Below are positions 34,695-46,772 of a stretch of 64,000 nucleotides of DNA, piece by piece (within the stretch, counting starts at the first letter, position 1; each line of letters opens with the position of its first letter). This stretch comes from Lasioglossum baleicum. Taxonomy: Eukaryota; Arthropoda; Insecta; Hymenoptera; Halictidae. Where the stretch lies: NCBI RefSeq assembly GCF_051020765.1, contig NC_134931.1:21220810-21284809 (forward strand). Direction: 5' to 3'. The notes under the pieces were generated by a model, which was not told the DNA's origin, did not search any database, and worked only from the letters and a program-made list of their open reading frames with translations. Made by a program: the position numbers and the translations under genes.

Positions 34695-37332
34695 AGATTT
34701 TTCATATAACATGTGTAATGAATAGATAGATGTACATGTTTAATGCATTTTACTTACAATTCTCAATTAACTACTTACTTTATTGCGATATTTTCTAATG
34801 TAAGGAGATAACGAAATCTATAACCTTTGCACATATAACATAGTACGAATGTTTATATTAGCATTATGTATACTATATATAGATATAGATATTCTTTGCC
34901 CGTACATTACAATGAGAAGCAATAATCTACATACGTCCTAAATTATACAATATTAAACATTTCATTATCGCGATGCAGACAAAGTAGAATTCAATTAAGA
35001 ATGAAGAAACAAACGCGTACTTTTGAGAGCGGATTATAACAACGAGATTAATAACATCCGAATTTGACAAGTTTTCATTTGAACGTAAATAGTCTCAATT
35101 AAGATTGTTAAGATTGTTGATATTAAAATTTCACTGAACCATCTTTCTCTTATTTATCTGTTATAAAAAAAAAGTAATTAATATTTTCTAATTACGTTTA
35201 CATGTACTCGAGTACATGTAAACGCAATGACAGCCAAGCGAGTGGCTATTTTTCGAAATGTAATTCACAAAAATTGCACAAGAAAGACTCTCAACGCATA
35301 GCTATATATACAATAGGTACAATTGTATATGCGTATACATATTTACTTATATCATGTAAACACATGGACACGCATGAAAATTATGTTATCCATTGCACCT
35401 CTTAAGTATGACATTTTAGATCACACGATACATCATGACAATTTAACGCATATTTGCAAAGATATTATACTATTTTAATGTACATTAGAAAGAGATTGAG
35501 ATTGATACTTGGAAAAAGTATCTTTTGCTTTTAGAAATTGTTTCAACTCCTTCGATCCCTCAGCGTTATCGTATCAAATCCGATATTCCGACTTTCCAAC
35601 GTAAAATGTCGCATAAATCATAACTTTTAATAGAGCTACGATCTTCGATTGTTCGTTAACTTAATTTTCGCTATTATATTCGACTGAAACTAATTTTCAC
35701 AGACACAATTTAAAATTGCAATATTCATTCAAATGAAAAAATGTATGTGACCTACAGACGCAATTAAATTGCATATAAGATTAATGTCTTCATTTTACAT
35801 AAATGCTATATTTCTGTAGATAGAATTTGATAAAGTAGATGTATTACGAAAAATTAATTAATTTACGTAAGTTGAGAATCCTATTACACGAAGAATAAGT
35901 ATATGTATGATAGAAAATATCAAAGCATAATATCAGTGTGTTTTGTTTATTCCAAATATATGTAAGTACTTATAATGAATAAGTGCCAAGTGCTAAATTG
36001 AAAAATTTATAGATCTGTACAGTCGTGTGCAAACGTCAGGTTGAAGGGAGGGATCAAAGTGTCCTTGTTTACGACGCGTAATAGTTTCATATTAATTAAT
36101 GGTAAATAAAAAAATACTTCAGGGTTATTCTTAAATTGCACAAGACACAATAATACGCTGTTTAAAATATATTATTATGAATAAACACCCCCCAATTCTA
36201 TGGCAAAGTTTTTGCCATACAATAATGTGTATCATAGACAGTAATTATTGTGATTACACGAAGTACACATATGTATATGTTCAATACTTTTACAATCCAC
36301 TACTCGAAACACTGTTTTATTTCATTACAGTTTCCAATCGCGTCGAATCGTGGATTAATCGCTTGTAAAAAAAATAGTATGGCATTCTAGTAATAATGGA
36401 ACAAAAGTGTTTTTTTTTGTTTTTTCAATGGAGTTAAAATTAATGCTCCATACGAATGTCAGGTACAAACGTTATACTAGTATGTAACTCGATTTCTAGT
36501 TAACAATTCTTTTGTTCGAATTAATGTTCTCGTAAATTCGATGCCCATTTATGTATCCTAGTATCATCATAGGGAACACAATTTGCCCATGAGAGTACAA
36601 TAATGTTAAACTTATAACGATAATCGTTCATCTTACATACTTTCAACAAAAACATAAGACAATAATAAAAAATACGTCTAAGAGAAATAAAATCCAAGTA
36701 CAGTGACGTATTTTATGCAAATACATATTGTATATGTTTGAAACACGTTTTCGTATTTCGTAATATGTATGTAGAGTGAAATTAATTACATCTCGAACAT
36801 GTTCATTTCTACGTGATTTTTACGTCGCGACTTTGAAATTTGACCGTACAGTACAGATGAAAATAAACGAATATGTCTTATCCATCCATGTCTCTCTCTC
36901 TGTATCCTTACTATTAAAATGAAAATGACTACAATCTTCTAACGATTAATTTCGCCTATTTAAAAGAAATTATATCAGCGGGGCACCGCGTATCAAAACA
37001 TACCTTCGTATTTAATATACCTTTATAGTACTTAACTCTATGCCCTATGGCCCTATGCGATGGATGTTTTTACCGAAACACTAGTTAATGATCGAACAAT
37101 CATACATCAAATTTATTCTGGCTAGCAGCACACCAGCAAACTACAGAAAATAGTAGTCTATTTTCAAAATCGCGAATCACTTTCAATTTAAAAATTATTA
37201 TCAAAAGAAAAAATAGTGTTCATGAACGCCACTGTGTCTACATACTGACCAATTGAACGAAAAGAAACTGAAATTCATTTAAGAGTACTGAACGTGTATA
37301 TAGGTAGTCAAGTATGTAAGAGTAACATTTAT
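33913..37332. other. 3' UTRs and intergenic sequence between convergent genes
   Basis: The RRM-F-box gene and MEK converge here. The sequence is strongly AT-rich and lacks coding frames of note. A (GT)n/(GA)n microsatellite occupies 34625-34693. Several AATAAA-like words occur on both strands, so I cannot fix the polyadenylation sites. Confidence 0.5.
34625..34693. repeat. Compound (GT)n(GA)n microsatellite
   Basis: About 14 bases of GT followed by about 56 bases of uninterrupted GA. Confidence 0.95.
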
Positions 37333-40300
37333 TCAGGATTGTACGTTCGCTAAACGTGTTGGCGTGGTTGGTTGTAAATCCATTGTACGACATACCCATC
37401 CGGCAATATCCACGTTTTCGGATTCGGCTTTCTTTATCCATTCATGGTTCTAACGATAAATATAAACAAAAAGATCAACAACACATCAGCTATAATACAC
37501 GAATTTGAAATAAATTAAAATTTATTATACACCCCTACAACAAAGTAATTGTACGCTACTTACCATCAATGTCTTTAAGTCTGCTCTCTCAGCAGGGTTT
37601 TTCTTTAAACAACGATCAACGAAATCCGTGAAAGCATCGCTGAAGATTCCAGCTGGCAGTTTTGGTGGCGGTTCGTTAACAATGTAATCCAATAATTCAA
37701 ATATAGCCATTGGTCGTGGACTACCTGTGTCTGAATGATTAATTCGTATTCAAAATTAGACAGAATTTATATAAGTGTGGAACTGTTAAGGGAACGCAAA
37801 AAACTAACTATGTCCAGGTGACTGTGTTGGAGTGGAAGCATTGTTGGTGGTGGTGGTACTAGTGTCTGCAGGTGGTTGTCCCGGTGGAGTGCTAAATATT
37901 GTAGCTAAAGTTTTCTCATCCGGTGGTGGAATTGGATACATTCCGATAGCCATCTCTACAAGGGACAGTCCTAGTGACCAAATATCACTCTGTACAGAGT
38001 AATGTGTGCCCTGAAGTCTTTCTGGCTGAAAAGAAGAAATCAGCGCTAATAAACAAGATTTTTCGTTTTAGAAATAACAATCATCTTATAATCTAGTCGA
38101 TAACAATTGATATCACCGACGAGATATAAGATTATATCTCGTCGGTGCTGATATACAATAACTGCTTACCGACATATAACTTCTTGTTCCAACAAATGAA
38201 TTAGCCATAGAGTCTATTAGTTGACCGGATACTCCGAAATCACAAATTTTTATTTCTCCAGCACTGTTCACCAAAATGTTGCTAGGTTTCACATCTCTAT
38301 GCATAATTGCATGTTTATCTCGTAGATAGCTCAGACCTTTCAACACCTATAAGGATATCCAATATTATTGCACTTTATTTCATCATTTCTTAACCTTCTG
38401 TGGAGTCTCTGAATTAAAAATGTATTTTCAAGTATTATATTTTTTACTTTGATATTCTTCCTTTATCAACAAGATCATTATGATGGTAATTATTATAAAA
38501 TCGAATACATTCAATATACATATGTATTTATGTAGCGTATGTAGAAGGATGAAAAATCATGAAACCAAACCAAGACAAATTGGCCATGATTGCGATTTCT
38601 AAACAATTGAATTTTGAAAATATCCAGCCAATATTCATCAGCTGCCAAACTGCCAAACTGCCAAACATGTCGTAATTCGTAATTTACTTAAAGCTTACGT
38701 GTAATTTCATTTAATTACAATGCAATCAACATCTAAACATTCAACCACACATTTGGAGCATGGTGCTAAGAGGAGGAGGACTACCACCAATGAAATAGAA
38801 GAACTCCACAAAGAAATAAGTACTAACGATCATATGATTCCATTAAAAAGATTGTGCGAGAAATTAAACACTGACGTGAAAAACGGTTTAACGGAACAAC
38901 ATGCACGTGAAGTTCTCGATAGGGAAGGACCAAATGCATTATCTCCACCGAAAGAAACACCAGAGTACATAAAATTTTTGAAGTGTATGTTTCATGGATT
39001 TGCTAGCTTATTATGGGCTTGTTCGATATTGTGTTTTATCTTATACGGTGTTAGTATGCTAACCGAAGGCAGTGGTGGTGGCATTGATATATTTGGTGGT
39101 ATCATAGTTATGGTCTGCATAATCTCTGGTGTATTCGCCTATATTCAAGAGAGTAAGAATTTAAAGGTAATTAAGCAAATTATATGTATGTATACAATAC
39201 TAGTAGTAGATAATTTTAGAAAATGAATAATTACCAGAGAACCCGAAAATCGGGTATCCCCGATAGATTTTCGAGAACCTGTGTCCCAGTCCCGACCCGA
39301 TATATTTCCGGGTTCTCGCACACCTCTAACAGCAAAATTACTAATGACGAGTATGTGATACCAAATGTGATCACACAGGTGATGGAATCCTTCGAGAAAA
39401 TGGTACCAACTTTTGCTGTAGTAATACGTGACGGCGTGAAACAACGTGTAGCAACTGAAAACCTAGTTCGAGGTGATTTAGTACTCTTTAAATTTGGCAA
39501 TAAAATACCAGCTGATATTAGGATCATAGAGTGCAACGGATTAAGAGTTGAAAATTCGAGCATCACTGGCGAAAGTGAAGCAGTTGTTAGAACCAATTAT
39601 CCTACAGACGACAATCCCTTGGAATCAGCGAATGTTGCCTTTTTTTCATCTTTTGCTGTTGACGGCGAAGGTAAAGGTATAGTAACTGCTACCGGTGATA
39701 AAACCATGATAGGAAGATTGGCTGGTCTGACATCGAAGCTTCTAAAAACTGAAACTCCAATAGCTAAAGAAATTAACTATTTTGTTCAAATTATTATTAC
39801 CATTGCCATAATATGTGGAATAATGTTTTTCGTCTTATCTCTAATCATAGAGCCGAATATAATAAAAGCATTTTCCTATCTACTTGGCATTATAATAGCA
39901 AACGTACCCGAAGTTCTATTGGTAACTGTTACCACAAGCTTGACATTGACAGCACAAAAAATGGCAATGAAAAACTGCTTAATAAAAAACTTGGAAGCTG
40001 TAGAAACGCTTGGGTCCACTTCGACAATTTGCTCCGATAAAACAGGAACACTGACACAAAATAAAATGACCGTGTCCAATTTATGGTTTGGTCACACAAG
40101 ATACAATTTTTCACTAGGAGAATATCTGGGTGTTGAAAAGAACTTGTTAATGGAAAAACCAGCTTTCAATATTTTCATTAAGGACGCTACCCTTTGTTTA
40201 CGCGCTGAGTTTGTTACAGAATATACCCTACTAAAACCAATCGATGAACAGGCAATAGTTGGCGATGCTTCGGAGACCGGAATACTTAGATTCTGCGAGC

Positions 40301-43235
40301 ATATACACGACACAAGAGCATTTCGTGACAAACATGAAAAGGTTGCCGAAGTACCGTTCAGTTCGAATACCAAATATCAGTTATCGATACATAAAGATGA
40401 AAATGGATATGTAATGATTTTGAAAGGTGCACCAGAAATATTATTGGACAACTGTACTCATATACTAACTACAGAAGGACAGACTAATGAAATGACACCG
40501 CTCGAACAAGTAGTATCTCGAAGAGCCTGTGCAGAGCTGGGTTACTTGGGTCAACGTGTGTTAGCCTATTGTGATCTTCAACTACCTAACGATATCTACG
40601 GGCCTGATTACAAATTTAATACAGAGTCTTCGAAGACATATAACTTTCCAACGAAGGGTTACAGGTTCGTCGGATTTATTAGTTTAATAGATCCTCCCAG
40701 ACCAGCCGTACCCGATGCTGTGAGGAAATGTCGCACAGCTGGAATTAGGGTAATAATGGTTACAGGTGATCATCCTGTAACGGCAATGGCAATAGCAAAA
40801 AAAGTTGGTATCATTAGCGAGGGGACTGCAACTAGATACGAAATGGAAATACTGCAGCAAAGCAGGGCAAGCTTACAAGTGTCAAGTGCGGATACACAAG
40901 CGACGATCATCACCGGTACCGAACTGAGGAGTATGAATGCTTCAGAATTGGATGACATTCTAAGGAACTATCAAGAAATTGTGTTTGCAAGAACATCCCC
41001 TCAACAAAAGTTATATATAGTGGAAAGTTGTCAAAGATTAGGAGAGATAGTTGCTGTAACCGGCGATGGTGTTAACGATTCACCTGCACTGAGACAAGCA
41101 GACATTGGTATAGCTATGGGTATTACCGGTTCGGATGTTGCGAAACATGCAGCAGATATGATTCTTATGGACGATAATTTTGCAACTATTGTAACTGGCA
41201 TCGAAGAAGGTAGACTAATATTCGATAATCTTAAAAAGTCAATCGCATACACATTAACGTCTAGCGTTCCTGAGATGCTACCTATGTTAAGTAGTCTCAT
41301 ATTAGCCATTCCTCTTCCATTCATTCTTGAAATGATTCTATGCGTAGACATTGGAACAGATTTGCTTCCAGCGATTGCGCTGGCATACGAAAAAGCAGAA
41401 TCTGACATTATGCATCGCGCACCACGGAATCCACAACACGATAAACTTGTGAACAAACGTTTAATATCTGTAGCCTATGGACAAATTGGCATGACACAGT
41501 CTCTGGCTGGCTTTTACACCTACTTTATGATCCTAATGTTAAATGGCTTTTTACCCGATCGTCTATTAGGATTAAGATTAGAGTGGGAGAACAAATCCAT
41601 CAATGATTTACGAGATTCTTATGGTCAAACATGGACATACGATACAAGAATGGATTTACTGAATGAAGCTAGAACTGGATATTTCTTATCTATCGTTATA
41701 ACACAACTCATAGATTTAGTTATGTGTAAAACACGGGTGAATTCAATCTTGCAGCAAGGAATGGACAATTGGTTCTTGAATTTTTCATTCATTTTTGAAA
41801 TTATCTTAACCGGTATGATACTCTATATACCGGGAACTGTAAAAATATTTAAGACTATGCCTTTAAGTATTTACTGGTACTGGCCCTGTCTACCTCTTGG
41901 TTTAATTCTTTGGATTTACGATGAAATAAGAAGATTATGTATACGTAAATTTCCTGAAGGAATTATAGCACAGGAAACTTATTACTAAGTATTTCACATA
42001 ATATAAGTTTGCTTCGCATTTCATTCATAATAGCATATTTCTTATTCATTAGTAAAAGAATGTTCCGATATTGTTGGAAACCACCATGTTGGCACAGTCC
42101 CCTTACTACGAATGATATAGAAACATATTTATTCCAACGACCACCAAGGAAACTAAGAATGAAGAAATTGATTTGTTTATAGAGTATAGAGCATGCTTAC
42201 GATTTCTTTATTGTATTAAATAACTTATATAGTGAAAGTATAAGAAAAAGTATAATATAATATCTCCTCATTTTGGACTATGAACGTGTTAATACACAAG
42301 TAAATTACCTCTGAACTGTTTATAGAAAATATGTGGTAGCAGTTAATTAACTTACCGCAGAAGTAATCGTACTTAATATAGGTTCTGGAATTCGGCCAGC
42401 TTTCTTTAATATTAAATCAAGAGATCCACCATCCATATATTCCATGCATATACTAATTTCTCCATCGCTAAATAGTTTAAGTAATAAATATACTGTATAA
42501 ATGTACAACTACTATTATATGTATTTTGATTATGAATTTCATTGATTTCATTTATGAAGAAAAGTTTACCTGTAAAAAGCACCGTAGAAACCTACTATGT
42601 GGGCAAAATTACATTCATGAAGAACTTTTAGTTCCCTAATTATTTGCTTCTTTATAGCAGGTTTAACTTCTAAATGTATTAACTGAAATATCATATTCAT
42701 TATTGTTAAATTAGTCACTATCAAATATCATTAAATTCTACTATGAATAAATATATAATAATAGTTATAAGCCACACACACCTTTCTAGCCATTATAAGT
42801 CCATACTTTTTATGTCTCACTTTCATTACAACGCCACCGTTACCAGCACCGAGTTCACCAAGTTTTTCAAAATCATCGGCACACAATTCTCCGACCTTTT
42901 CCTTTTGTCCTAAGAAGCTTTCCAATCTTTTCCTCTGTTCCTCGTCCATTTCTAATTCTTCTAGCCTCTCTTGGATCGCATCTATACTCATTTTACCCAT
43001 AACTCCGCTGTAATTGTAACAAACATAACTGTGTCAGGTAAATCAAAATAGAAACATAATATCGACACTTTACTAAACTGAGGAGATCTATCAGAATAAG
43101 AAAAGCCAATTACTCTGGTATCACTGGTGGCTCAGAATATATAGGCAGCGGCGGTACTGGTGGAGACGGTGAAACAGCTGGTACTGGTTCTATCGAGCCA
43201 GGAGGTAATGTTAAATTTAATTTATTTTTTGACAT
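37333..43235 (-). CDS. Dsor1: MAP kinase kinase MEK (MAP2K1/2; fly Dsor1)
   Basis: Eight exons: 43235-43114, 43007-42782, 42682-42570, 42467-42356, 38346-38170, 38025-37809, 37730-37564 and 37449-37333. They give 416 residues, near the usual 390-400. Visible features in order are the N-terminal MSKNKLNL; the docking and regulatory helix ERLEELEMDEEQRKRLESFL; the P-loop GAGNGG; the catalytic Lys in MARKLIHLEVKP; HRDVKPSNILV; and DFG followed by the activation segment SMANS, whose two serines Raf phosphorylates in known MEKs. Next comes SPERLQGTHYSVQSDIWS, a proline- and threonine-rich insert, AIFELLDYIVNEPPPKLP, and the tail WVCRTMDLQPTTPTR. MEK carries Raf signals to ERK in the cytoplasm. Intron 4 (about 4.0 kb) contains a complete gene on the opposite strand. 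Confidence 0.95.
38720..41988 (+). CDS. Na,K-ATPase alpha subunit paralogue nested in a MEK intron
   Basis: Two exons (38720-39166 and 39379-41988) join at NLK/VMESFEKMVP and encode 1018 residues, normal for this P2C ATPase. Motifs seen: TGES; CSDKTGTLT with the phosphorylated Asp; MVTGDHPVTA; GDGVNDSP; TM6 CVDIGTD with both cation-binding Asp; and the C-terminal ETYY typical of Na,K-ATPase alpha. Oddities: TM4 has PEVLL where the family has PEGLL. TM5 has TSSVPE where the family has TSNIPE, so the cation-coordinating Asn (776 in pig alpha1 numbering) is Ser. The TM1-TM2 extracellular loop is short and glycine-rich. Only one intron remains, which suggests retroposition with later intron gain, or strong intron loss. 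It is likely a divergent, perhaps tissue-restricted paralogue. It still needs a beta subunit to work, as known for the family. Confidence 0.93.
39236..39327. mobile_element. Short inverted-repeat element in the Na,K-ATPase intron
   Basis: It ends GGGTTCTCGCACACCTCT and starts with the truncated partner AGAGAACCCG. The same ends occur at 47264-47352. It fills much of the only intron of this gene. Confidence 0.6.
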
Positions 43236-43688
43236 TTGGTAATGTCAACTGAACACCACTAATACACAATCTTTCTGCGATCACACTTGCTGACGATATC
43301 TTTAAAAATTACAGCACGTACTGATCAATTAAATAGTTTTGTAGTTGAATATATATTAATCTACGTATATTTTTAGTTTTACTTCTTTTTAATCACAGTA
43401 TTACTGTCAAATTCGTTCTCATTGCGCGAGGTGCGTACAAAAGTCCAAGGAATAGCCTTAATTTAAATTGTTGTGAAAATGCAATTGTCGGGATTCGAAC
43501 TGTCAAATTTTCTTCTAGTAAATCACTTTTGGTAGAACACGAAGGAATGTAGACTCAGAGTCAAAAAATTGTCAATTTTCTAAGAATGACTAGGAAATTA
43601 AGCAAACGCACATATTTTTCGCAAATACTGTGCAAATAGGAAGAGGTTATACTAATCTTCCCGGGAACAATCAGGAACAATGACGGAC

Positions 43689-44207
43689 CAGTGATGTGAT
43701 TGAGGCCACCTTTTCTCGCGCATGCGCGACCGAAACAGTAGCGTATCTACGATGAAGCAAAAGAGCGGCCAGAGCCCTAGCGCCCCGTGGCAGTTATATT
43801 GGCGGGAGTATACCAGTGTTATTGGCGGGACGACTGATAGACGAGAGTATATATATATATTATTATATATATTATTCAGTATTTTGAATACTGGTAAGGT
43901 TTTGGCAGTTTTCCTTACCCTAGCAACAAATGTTGGTATTCTTTAATTGATTCTGCCAAATAAAGTATTTTCTTGTTATATTATGTATTATTTTGTGTAA
44001 TTATTATAGCGCTCTTTCCCTATCCCATCCTCAAAATAAAGAATAAGTTTTAATTATGTTAAATTTTAATATTTCGTATGTATAGACTAGTAAATTTTTT
44101 AAAGTCTGCGTGGTGCTCTAGCTACCCGATTTCATCGAAAAGGTTACGTCCCTGAGGCTGAAATTGCCGCGCATGCGCGAGAAAAGGTGGCCTCAATCAC
44201 ATCACTG
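43689..44207. mobile_element. 519-bp hAT-type MITE upstream of MEK
   Basis: Ends CAGTGATGTGATTGAGGCCA are perfect inverted copies. The 8-bp duplication TGACGGAC lies on both sides (43681-43688 and 44208-44215). Each arm has CGCGCATGCGCG (43717-43728 and 44168-44179). A (TA)n-rich centre of about 300 bp has no open frame. It lies about 450 bp upstream of the MEK start codon. The 43236-43680 stretch before it is the probable MEK promoter and 5' UTR. Confidence 0.88.
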
Positions 44208-44570
44208 TGACGGACTCACAGCAGCCACACAGCTCTACATGGCTCTACACAAGCTCACACAAGTGCACAGCAGTGCCTAGTGCCTATTTGAAAATTCACC
44301 ACATGACCACACTACCTCTGTGTGCATCTGTGTGATAGTGTGGTACTACCATAGTATTCAATGGTATTACATACCACTACATACTGGTAGGAAGTGAGAG
44401 TGAGTGAGAGTTGACCATGGCTCGCTGCGCCCCCACCAACTATCGGTTTGCGAGTGAGATAGATATACAACCAGCCGCCATGACAGGCTTCAACGTTTCG
44501 TACAGGCCACGCCGGCGGCACAGCCGCGCAGTCTATCTCTATAAGGCTATAAGTCTATGATATATAGTAT

Positions 44571-44793
44571 CAGTGATGCCATATGAGGGGAGTCACTGGG
44601 AGTCACGCTGAAATCAGTGATGCCGAAATCGTGGTACTGTGGTACTGTGTGGTACTAAGCCGTGGTACGAGACCCCCCCACTATGACCTACCGTTGCCCC
44701 TACTGGCCTTCTCCAACTCGCTCGCGCGCTACACTCACCAACGTACCTCTCCTATGTCCGTGTGCGCTGCTTGTGCGCTTGCGCCAGCCACAA
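44571..44793. mobile_element. Nested truncated hAT ends
   Basis: CAGTGATGCC occurs at 44571 and again at 44615. The second starts a left half-copy of the element at 44794, sharing CTATGACCTACCGTTGCCCC and CTCGCGCGCTACACTCACCA, and continuing with ATGTCCGTGTG as in the large hAT array. No matching right ends were found. Confidence 0.65.
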
Positions 44794-45057
44794 CAGTGAT
44801 GCCGAAATCGTGGTACTGTGGTACTAAGCCGTGGTACGAGACCCCCCCACTATGACCTACCGTTGCCCCTACTGGCCTTCTCCAACTCGCTCGCGCGCTA
44901 CACTCACCAACGTACCTCTCCTATCCGATAGGAGTATCCGTTGGTGAGTGTAGCGCGCGAGCGAGTTGGAGAAGGCCAGTAGGGGCAACGGTAGGTCATA
45001 GTGGGGGGGTCTCGTACCACGGCTTAGTACCACAGTACCACGATTTCGGCATCACTG
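44794..45057. mobile_element. 264-bp palindromic hAT MITE
   Basis: The two halves are inverted copies, from CAGTGATGCCGAAATCGTGG to its exact complement. The 8-bp target duplication AGCCACAA is perfect (44786-44793 and 45058-45065). It resembles the outer terminal repeat of the 3948-bp elements and could use the same transposase (inference). Confidence 0.88.
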
Positions 45058-46772
45058 AGCCACAATCTATTCTTAGCACTTTCCATGCATTGCTTTACGG
45101 AAACAAAACTGAAATTCGGCCGTCGAGCGATTGAATCATTCAAGTGCACTTCAGTGCACGACTGAAATTCATTTTATTTATAATAAACAATGTTTATAAT
45201 CTCTATGTGGAACGATTCATTTCATTAAGTATAAGTACATGATAGGTACGATACGCGGCAATAACCTAAAACTTGCGATATGTCAATTATGTTTGTCATT
45301 TCATCGTTTCATCGTCGTGTCCCCATCGCGCACGCGCAACGTGGCTCCCATTCGCCCCACTCCGCGCGACCAGTCTACGGATAAGCGGACCCTACACCAC
45401 CCTACACGGTCAATCAGGAATGACAGTCTGATTGAACAGTCAGACTGTCAATCCTTACTTCAATCACGAAGGAATATTTCCAAATATCTGGAAATCCGTC
45501 AGTCCATTTCATCAGTCCGTCAGTATTAATCTTTCACGATCAATCCGAATGTCAATCTTCGACGTGACTGTCATTCCGATTGACTGGTCCGCTCTAGAAT
45601 GCTGGAATGGAATAGTGGAAGGGGTATGTAGGGGAGTACGGGAGCTCGAAACGGCGCTCAATATGGCAACGCTGTATAGTATCAGAATTTATCAGTGGTG
45701 TTACTTTTACAGGTGATTGTGTGTAAGATGTGCTTATATGGCTTATATCAGCTTATATTATGAAAAGTTGATTCAAATGTGAGAAAATGCTACGGTAATT
45801 TTATGTATATAGTCTGCAAGTATAGGGGTTTATTAAACGGGAAAAAGTTTTAAACGAAACCAATTGAAAACTTTGCAATTATATTAGAACTACAATATAA
45901 ATGCGTATAACAGGAAAATTATTGTACCTTCATTATTTATTTTTCTTAAGATTATTTGGATGTATTATAGAAATGTACAATCGTGGATATCATCGCGCGA
46001 CAAAATATATATGTTAAACTTAGTATATAGTATTTTGAATGTTCACAATAGTCGATTTTAAGAATTTAGTCAATACATCGCTATCTCATTATGTTACATA
46101 GAAATTTTTAAATGTAAAGAAAGTGATCGAAATCAGAATAGATTTCAGGTTAATAGAATAATAGTAACTAGCATGCTCATACAGCATTATTTTTCTTATT
46201 CTTGGAAAAATTTACACTTCTCTATTATACCCGATACATATATATCATAATCTAATACTTTTGTATGTTCTCCGTTTATTATCACTAAACAATAACACTC
46301 ACGTTAAATGAATCTTTAACATAATTACATGCCAGAAATTCACATGCTACTTATTTGAAAATGCAAGTCACATTTTACAAATATATTACTCAAATATTCG
46401 GATTCAATTATTTAAAAAAATTTGTATTGTATATATTCTTTATATGTACGTCTATTAAATCAAAAGAATCAACCGCTTGTATATTACAAGGTGCATGAAA
46501 GTAGTGAGCATTGTGCTTTGTAAATTAAATATTTAAAAATTTCATCGTTTCAACTTTCATGCAAATGGTTGCAATGCAACTTAAACGTGTGAATATATAC
46601 AATACATTCGTTTCGAACGTCCTAGCAACTGTATATACCCAGGGTAAAGATTTTTTGGTTGTCAATTTTCTCTTGGAGCAAAACTATCTTGCAATGCATC
46701 ATGTATACGTATGGATTAATAGCACCATTTACTATACAAGATGCAAACGTTCTTCATGTTCGTAACATGATT
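45058..46772. other. Interval without genes, with a segment shared with the hAT array spacer
   Basis: About 45158-45365 aligns with 20527-20715 (TTCATTTTATTTATAATAAA, GATACGCGGCAATAACCTAA and so on), so both derive from one dispersed repeat. Short inverted repeats lie at 45110-45170 and 45425-45450. The remainder is AT-rich and probably includes the Tango11 3' UTR. Confidence 0.55.

Noticed and set aside
39223..39378. Open frame running upstream of the second Na,K-ATPase exon
   Set aside because: The region is the intron: donor after AATTTAAAG, acceptor TCACACAG, and the joined protein matches the family, while the intronic part is a MITE remnant.
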